Shown one piece after another: positions 58,801 through 64,000 of a stretch of DNA of 64,000 bases. Below the pieces are notes generated by a model. It did no database searches. It saw only the letters and a program-made list of their open reading frames with translations, and was not told the DNA's origin. Source of the stretch: Telmatactis stephensoni (lineage: Eukaryota; Cnidaria; Anthozoa; Actiniaria; Isophelliidae); NCBI GenBank assembly GCA_029948255.1, contig JALIZF010001672.1, positions 124,001 through 188,000 of the forward strand, given 5' to 3'. The position numbers were made by a program, and so were the translations under genes. Each line of letters starts with the position of its first letter. The stretch's first letter is position 1.

Positions 58801-59756
58801 TTGAATACAAGAAAAGTGATGACGTGGATCGCATGTTTTACTATGGCAACGACCATACGTAAGTACAATGATCAACGAACTGTTTATACTTCTAAAGATG
58901 GCACTCATCTTTGTTACTTTTTTTCTCTGTCTGTCTTTCTGTCTGTCCGTCCGACCGTTTGTCTGTGTCTGTCTTTATGTCTGTCTGCCATTCTTTCTTT
59001 CATTCTTTCTTTCTGTCTTTCTTTCTTTTCTTCCTTTTTTTCTTACAAACTAGATTAAAGTCCAGGTTAGTCATCAGATCTTCTTCTGGCCTCGAAGAAA
59101 GAGATTTTCCCTGAGACAAGAAGCATTAAACACTGCAATAATGCTCTTCCATATCAATTTTTTGCTCTAGGTGCATCCTTCATAAGCAGCTTTACAGGAT
59201 CATCGCTTGGTTTGCCCCTGTACTTGCTATTCTCTTTCTTAACTTGTTTACATTCATCACCGTTCTGTACCACCTTCAAAAGACAGTGGTTACCGTGGAT
59301 ACCAAAAACAACCACAAAACTCACTGCTTGACGGCGTTGGCTATCATGGTCTTACTGGGTCTTACTTGGCTGTTTGGCGCCCTAGCCATCGCTGATGCCA
59401 GAATCGTCTTCGAGTATTTGTTTTGTATTTTCAACTCATTACAAGGACTCTTTATCTTTATCTTTCACTGCGTCAGGATCAAAGAAGTCAGAAAACAGTG
59501 GAGCTCCTTCGTTAGTGGACTGGGCTTTAGTCATAGAAAGAGCACAACGACTTCAAACAAGTCGAGAGGGACTGGAAACAGTCAACATGCTGAAAACCCG
59601 CTATATGTTCAAGTGAGACGACATAGCGATCCCACAAAAGCAAAGGAAGTAAACGGTCTTGACAACTTTTCCAGCATAACTCAAGAGGAAAACAATGGCA
59701 AGGTCAATCCAGGTCTTGGCACCACAGAAGAAAAGAAGATTGCATCAGTTTGTTGA
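55872..59756 (+). CDS. Adhesion G-protein-coupled receptor (GAIN/GPS + 7TM), 5' exons not found
   Basis: Exons 55872-56024, 56426-56511, 56716-57170, 57791-58025, 58493-58858, 59171-59756 join in frame into 626 residues ending at TGA. Residues 1-231 are the C-terminal half of the extracellular GAIN domain. The GPS motif [12 protein letters not shown] (exon 4) has the His-Leu/Thr autoproteolysis site and the conserved Cys and Trp residues (CVFW, WSDIGC). Seven membrane helices follow: TM1 [22 protein letters not shown]2 [18 protein letters not shown]3 with [13 protein letters not shown]4 [14 protein letters not shown]5 [16 protein letters not shown]6 [16 protein letters not shown]7 [14 protein letters not shown]; all are family hallmarks. 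The ~100-residue cytoplasmic tail is Ser/Thr-rich. The subfamily cannot be set, because the N-terminal domains lie in exons I could not identify. The ligand is unknown. Confidence 0.93.
56262..56375. repeat. (GGAA)n(GGGA)n microsatellite
   Basis: A purine-only tract with about 20 GGGA units flanked by GGAA units. It lies in a GPCR intron, about 50 bases before exon 56426. Confidence 0.95.
57579..57682. mobile_element. ~100-bp GC-rich hairpin element
   Basis: AAGGCTCGGATCCTCAGCC and the inverse GGCTGGGGAACCGAGCC, with inner GGGGTTTCGTGCGCCC and GGGCGCACAAAACCCC, form arms of about 45 bp. It lies in the intron before the GPS exon. Confidence 0.7.
58915..59045. repeat. CT-rich microsatellite (CTGT/TTCT)
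   Basis: Degenerate CTGTCTGTC and TTCTTTCTTTC runs in the last intron of the GPCR. Open frames here are artefacts. Confidence 0.85.
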
Positions 59757-60711
59757 CTGTATATATACATCCCGTGCGAAGTTTAAATTAAAGACATGAG
59801 CATGCGCAGTTAAAATCAGTCATTTTCAAAATTTGTCTCAAGTCACCTTATAATATTACACAACGTCAAGTAGGCATGCTTGGATATTTTCTTAATAATA
59901 TCGTTTATCATAAATTCCTGCACGGTTGGCTCACGTGAATCCCAAGACTTTATCAAGCATATTTTATATTTGCCTACTCGAACTGATGTAACTGTTGGAA
60001 CTTTAGAATCACTCTACATCCTTGCTGTCAAGTAACCCAAACTGCTACAACAAAATTACAGCAATAAAGATCAAGGAACTAATATTTAGCATTGTTTGTT
60101 CCTTCAGCACGAAGCTGATCTCACTAGAAACCAACGGTGCGCTCTTTACTCCCCTCCGACCATCAGTACTAGTTCTCCGTTCTAAGGGTATTTAAGCTAA
60201 TTTAAGTTACATAGAATGGAGAGAAGTCAAGGCAAGTGTGAGGTGAGTGAGAGTTGCACTTGGGACCGCACTGTCGTTCAAAAGGCCGTCCACTAACAAA
60301 CTTAGCTACACTTGTTCTTTACAACAGTATGTTTTACACATTGACAAAAGACTTTCTCCTCATCATCGCGATTTGCAAACATCAATTAGTATCACACATA
60401 TATGTAATGTATTTTCACCAGGGACTCTCACAAACAAAACCTCAAGTTTAAATAAGATATGGAAGGATCAGCCTGATGCGGAGGTAGCTTCCAGAAAAGG
60501 AGTGCACTAATCGGTGCGGGGAGGTGGGTGGGGCTTGAAGCTTATCACAGAGGTCAACAGTTGTCTACATTCATCAATGATTAGTTAACGTGCAATGAAT
60601 CATGGGTGGTTAGAGCGTTGTCACGTGACGATATAAACTACTTACATCGCTATCACTTGACCTTTCTATCTGTTGCAAACATTCCGCACGGGATCTAGAC
60701 TTTTGGGAATA
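59757..60711 (+). other. 3' flank of the GPCR gene
   Basis: AATAAA at 60063-60068, about 310 bases after the stop, is a likely polyadenylation signal. The open frames at 60247-60510 have no motif. Nothing else is recognised. Confidence 0.45.
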
Positions 60712-61517
60712 AAGACAGTAGTAGTAGATAAACTTTATTCGCATGACCCATTAATTACAGGTATTGCTAAAGTATACAAATGATTAAAGACTAATATGAA
60801 TATAGATATAGAAAAAATTATAATGAAACATTAACATGTTGATATATATATATATGAGTGATACTAGATCTAAATTGTTCTTATTTTGTCGTAGTTTGAG
60901 CTAAGGTTGCCCTTAGTTCGAAACACTTTAAAATATATTTTGATACATAGAACGTAATAGTTGGATTATTTGAACTTAGTAAATTTACAGTTAATGTTTT
61001 TGTATCTAAGGTATTTAGTTTGATTTCTCCAGTTATTTTGTTCATAAAATGCTGTCGTAAACTGGAATAGCATGGGCAATGTAACAACATGTGCTCTTCT
61101 GTTTCAATTTCACTGTTGTTACATAAGATGCAGAATCTTTTGTCGACCTGAATCTTTTGTTTCCCATATCTTCCAGTCTCGACAGCTAATTTATGGTTGC
61201 TTATTCTAAATTTTGTTAATAATCTCCTTTGTTCATAATTTCTGACAGTATCAATGTATTCTTCTATTTGGTAATTTGTTTTAATTGAATAGTATAATTG
61301 CAGTTTTCTAGACTGCGTTATATAAGATTTCCATGCCTTGAGATATTGATTTTTCATTATGTTATGATAATTACTGACAGTATTATTAGTTAGGGTACTA
61401 GTCATGGCGTTGTTTATTTCATAGGAAGTTAACATTGAGATTAAATGTGAATGGTAGCATGCTTTTCCTCGTTCATGCAAAGATTTCGATAATAAAAAGG
61501 CTTGTTTTGCAAAAGAA
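60712..61517 (-). pseudogene. 3' fragment of a non-LTR retrotransposon (reverse transcriptase C-terminus)
   Basis: On the minus strand, 61517-60881 encodes about 211 residues ending at TAA. It has the zinc-knuckle-like end of LINE polyproteins, CILCNNSEIETEEHMLLHC (C-x2-C-x9-H-x4-C), followed by PCYSSLRQHF. The untranslated tail ends about 60712 with AATAAAGTTT and short TAC repeats, as many LINEs do. The catalytic domain is absent; upstream sequence is replaced by satellite. This is a 5'-truncated, inactive copy. The clade is not determined. Confidence 0.8.
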
Positions 61518-64000
61518 CTACCCAGATTACCTAGACTACCCAGACTACCCAGACTACCCGGACTACCCGGACTACCCAGACTACCGGGACTACCGGGACT
61601 ACCCAGACTACCCAGACTACCCAGACTACCCGGACTACCCAGACTACCGGGACTACCGGGACTACCCAGACTACCCAGACTACCCAGACTACCCAGACAA
61701 CCGGGACTACCCAGACTACCCAGACTACCGGGACTACCCAGACTACCGGGACTACCCAGACTACCGGGACTACCGGGACTACCGGGACTACCGGGACTAC
61801 CGGGACTACCAAGACTTCCCAGACTACCGGCACTACCGGGACTACCGGGACTACCCAGACTACCCAGACTACCCAGACAACCGGGACTATCCAGACTACC
61901 CAGACTACCGGGACTACCGGGACTACCCAGACTACCCAGACTACCCAGACTACCCACACTACCCAGACTACCGGGACTACCCAGACTACCCAGACTACCG
62001 GGACTACCCAGACTACCCAGACTACCCAGACTACCCAGACTACCGGGACTACCGGGACTACCCAGACTACCAGGACTACCCAGACTACCCAGACTACCCA
62101 GACTACCCACACTACCCAGACTACCGGGACTACCCAGACTACCGGGACTACCCAGACTACCGGGACTACCGGGACTACCGGGACTACCGGGACTACCGGG
62201 ACTACCAAGACTTCCCAGACTACCGGCACTACCGGGACTACCGGGACTACCCAGACTACCCAGACTACCCAGACAACCGGGACTATCCAGACTACCCAGA
62301 CTACCGGGACTACCGGGACTACCCAGACTACCCAGACTACCCAGACTACCCAGACTACCGGGACTATCCAGACTACCCAGACTACCGGGACTACCGGGAC
62401 TACCCAGACTACGCAGACTACCGGGACTACCCAGACTACCGGGACTACCAAGACTACCGGGACTACCGGGACTACCGGGACTACCCAGACTACCGGGACT
62501 ACCCAGACTACCGGGACTACCGGGACTACCGGGACTACCGGGACTACCAAGACTTCCCAGACTACCGGCACTACCGGGACTACCGGGACTACCCAGACTA
62601 CCCAGACTACCCAGACAACCGGGACTATCCAGACTACCCAGACTACCGGGACTACCGGGACTACCCAGACTACCCAGACTACCCAGACTACCCACACTAC
62701 CCAGACTACCGGGACTACCCAGACTACCCAGACTACCGGGACTACCCAGACTACCCAGACTACCCAGACTACCCAGACTACCGGGACTACCGGGACTACC
62801 CAGACTACCAGGACTACCCAGACTACCCAGACTACCCAGACTACCCACACTACCCAGACTACCGGGACTACCCAGACTACCGGGACTACCCAGACTACCG
62901 GGACTACCGGGACTACCGGGACTACCGGGACTACCGGGACTACCAAGACTTCCCAGACTACCGGCACTACCGGGACTACCGGGACTACCCAGACTACCCA
63001 GACTACCCAGACAACCGGGACTATCCAGACTACCCAGACTACCGGGACTACCGGGACTACCCAGACTACCCAGACTACCCAGACTACCCAGACTACCGGG
63101 ACTATCCAGACTACCCAGACTACCGGGACTACCGGGACTACCCAGACTACGCAGACTACCGGGACTACCCAGACTACCGGGACTACCAAGACTACCGGGA
63201 CTACCGGGACTACCGGGACTACCGGGACTACCTAGACTTCCCAGACTACCCAGACTACCCAGACTACCGGGACTACCGGGACTACCGGGACTACCCAGAC
63301 TACCCACACTACCCAGACAACCGGGACTATCCAGACTACCCAGACTACCGGGACTACCGGGACTACCCAGACTACCCAGACTACCGGGACTACCCAGACT
63401 ACCCAGACTACCCAGACTACCCAGACTACCCAGACTACCGGGACTATCCAGACTACCCAGACTACCCAGACTACCGGGACTACCCAGACTACCCAGACTA
63501 CCGGGACTACCCAGACTACCCAGACTACCCAGACTACCCAGACTACCCAGACTACCTAGACTACCCAGACTAGCGGGACTACCGGGACTACCGGGACTAC
63601 CGGGACTACCCAGACTACCCAGACTACCCAGACTACCCCAGACTACCCAGACTACCCAGACTACCCAGACTACCCAGACTACCCAGACTACCGGGACTAT
63701 CCAGACTACCCAGACTACCGGGACTACCGGGACTACCCAGACTACCCAGACTACCGGGACTACCCAGACTACCCAGACTACCCAGACTACCCAGACTACC
63801 GGGACTACCCAGACTACCCAGACTACCAGGACTACCCAGACTACCCAGACCACCCAGACTACCGGGACTACCCAGACTACCCAGACTACCCAGACTACCC
63901 AGACTACCCAGACTACCCACACTACCCAGACTACCGGGACTACCCAGACTACCCAGACTACCGGGACTACCCAGACTACCCAGACTACCCAGACTACCCA
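61518..64000. repeat. 9-bp satellite (GACTACCCA/GACTACCGG) with higher-order repeats, open at the window end
   Basis: About 275 units alternating between two main 9-mers, with rare variants (CCACAC, CAAGAC, ACGCAGAC). The marker AAGACTTCCC recurs at 61811, 62207, 62549 and 62945, spaced 396, 342 and 396 bases, all multiples of 9. The segments at 61811 and 62549, and at 62207 and 62945, match over their full length, so a 738-bp (82-unit) block is duplicated in tandem. Because unit length is a multiple of 3, long frames stay open on both strands (Asp-Tyr-Pro/Arg; Gly-Ser-Leu/Pro; Val-Val-Trp/Pro). They are not considered genes. Confidence 0.95.

Noticed and set aside
61435..63573. 712-codon plus-strand open frame of Asp-Tyr-Pro/Arg units
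   Set aside because: It is the translation of the 9-bp satellite; a unit length divisible by 3 without stops opens frames automatically. No start context, splice signals or non-repeat coding part supports it.
60881..63922. 1013-codon minus-strand open frame
   Set aside because: Only its last ~211 residues are real (reverse transcriptase remnant); the rest is satellite read in a stop-free frame.

Overview
This is a window of nuclear DNA from a multicellular animal, not a microbe. It is AT-rich and repeat-laden, its genes are split into many small exons with GT..AG introns, and I find no bacterial-type operon or replicon. The protein set (a full-length RECK, an XLF/NHEJ1, an adhesion GPCR with few family-specific features, and a kinetochore-type coiled-coil protein) and the abundance of short inverted-repeat transposons suggest an early-branching metazoan. 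An anthozoan cnidarian (coral or anemone) is my best guess, but it is an inference rather than something the sequence proves.

Layout: (1) positions 1-7050, + strand: the 3' part of a coiled-coil gene ending in what looks like a tandem RWD module (KNL1/CENP-O/P type), with 11 exons that join in frame and a stop at 6615-6617. (2) 8491-30708, - strand: a complete RECK gene. I could place 28 exons, from a signal-peptide exon through the cysteine-knot repeats and three Kazal domains to the GPI-anchor region; they sum to exactly 944 codons. The last exon carries an apparent 1-base frameshift that removes the GPI signal. (3) 31000-44500: a mostly gene-poor intergenic region with microsatellites, hairpins and one possible two-exon 3' gene end (42568-42773). 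(4) 44546-53025, - strand: a complete XLF/NHEJ1 gene for non-homologous end joining, 9 exons and 323 residues. (5) 55872-59756, + strand: an adhesion G-protein-coupled receptor (end of GAIN domain, GPS cleavage motif, seven membrane helices), with its 5' exons not identified. (6) 60712-61517, - strand: the 3' end of a non-LTR retrotransposon, running directly into (7) a satellite of 9-base units, 61518 to the window end.

The genes are unrelated housekeeping or signalling genes and do not form a pathway. I found no new multi-gene system. The unusual biology is in the repeats: a 22-bp minisatellite family placed in introns of three different genes, two of those arrays broken by foldback transposons; a family of inverted-repeat elements with TA(G/C)CCTGC ends and 9-bp target duplications; two TTAA-flanked (piggyBac-like) non-autonomous elements; a 643-bp element with an internal tRNA-like module, one copy nested inside another MITE; and a 9-bp satellite with a 738-bp higher-order repeat that stays open in several reading frames.
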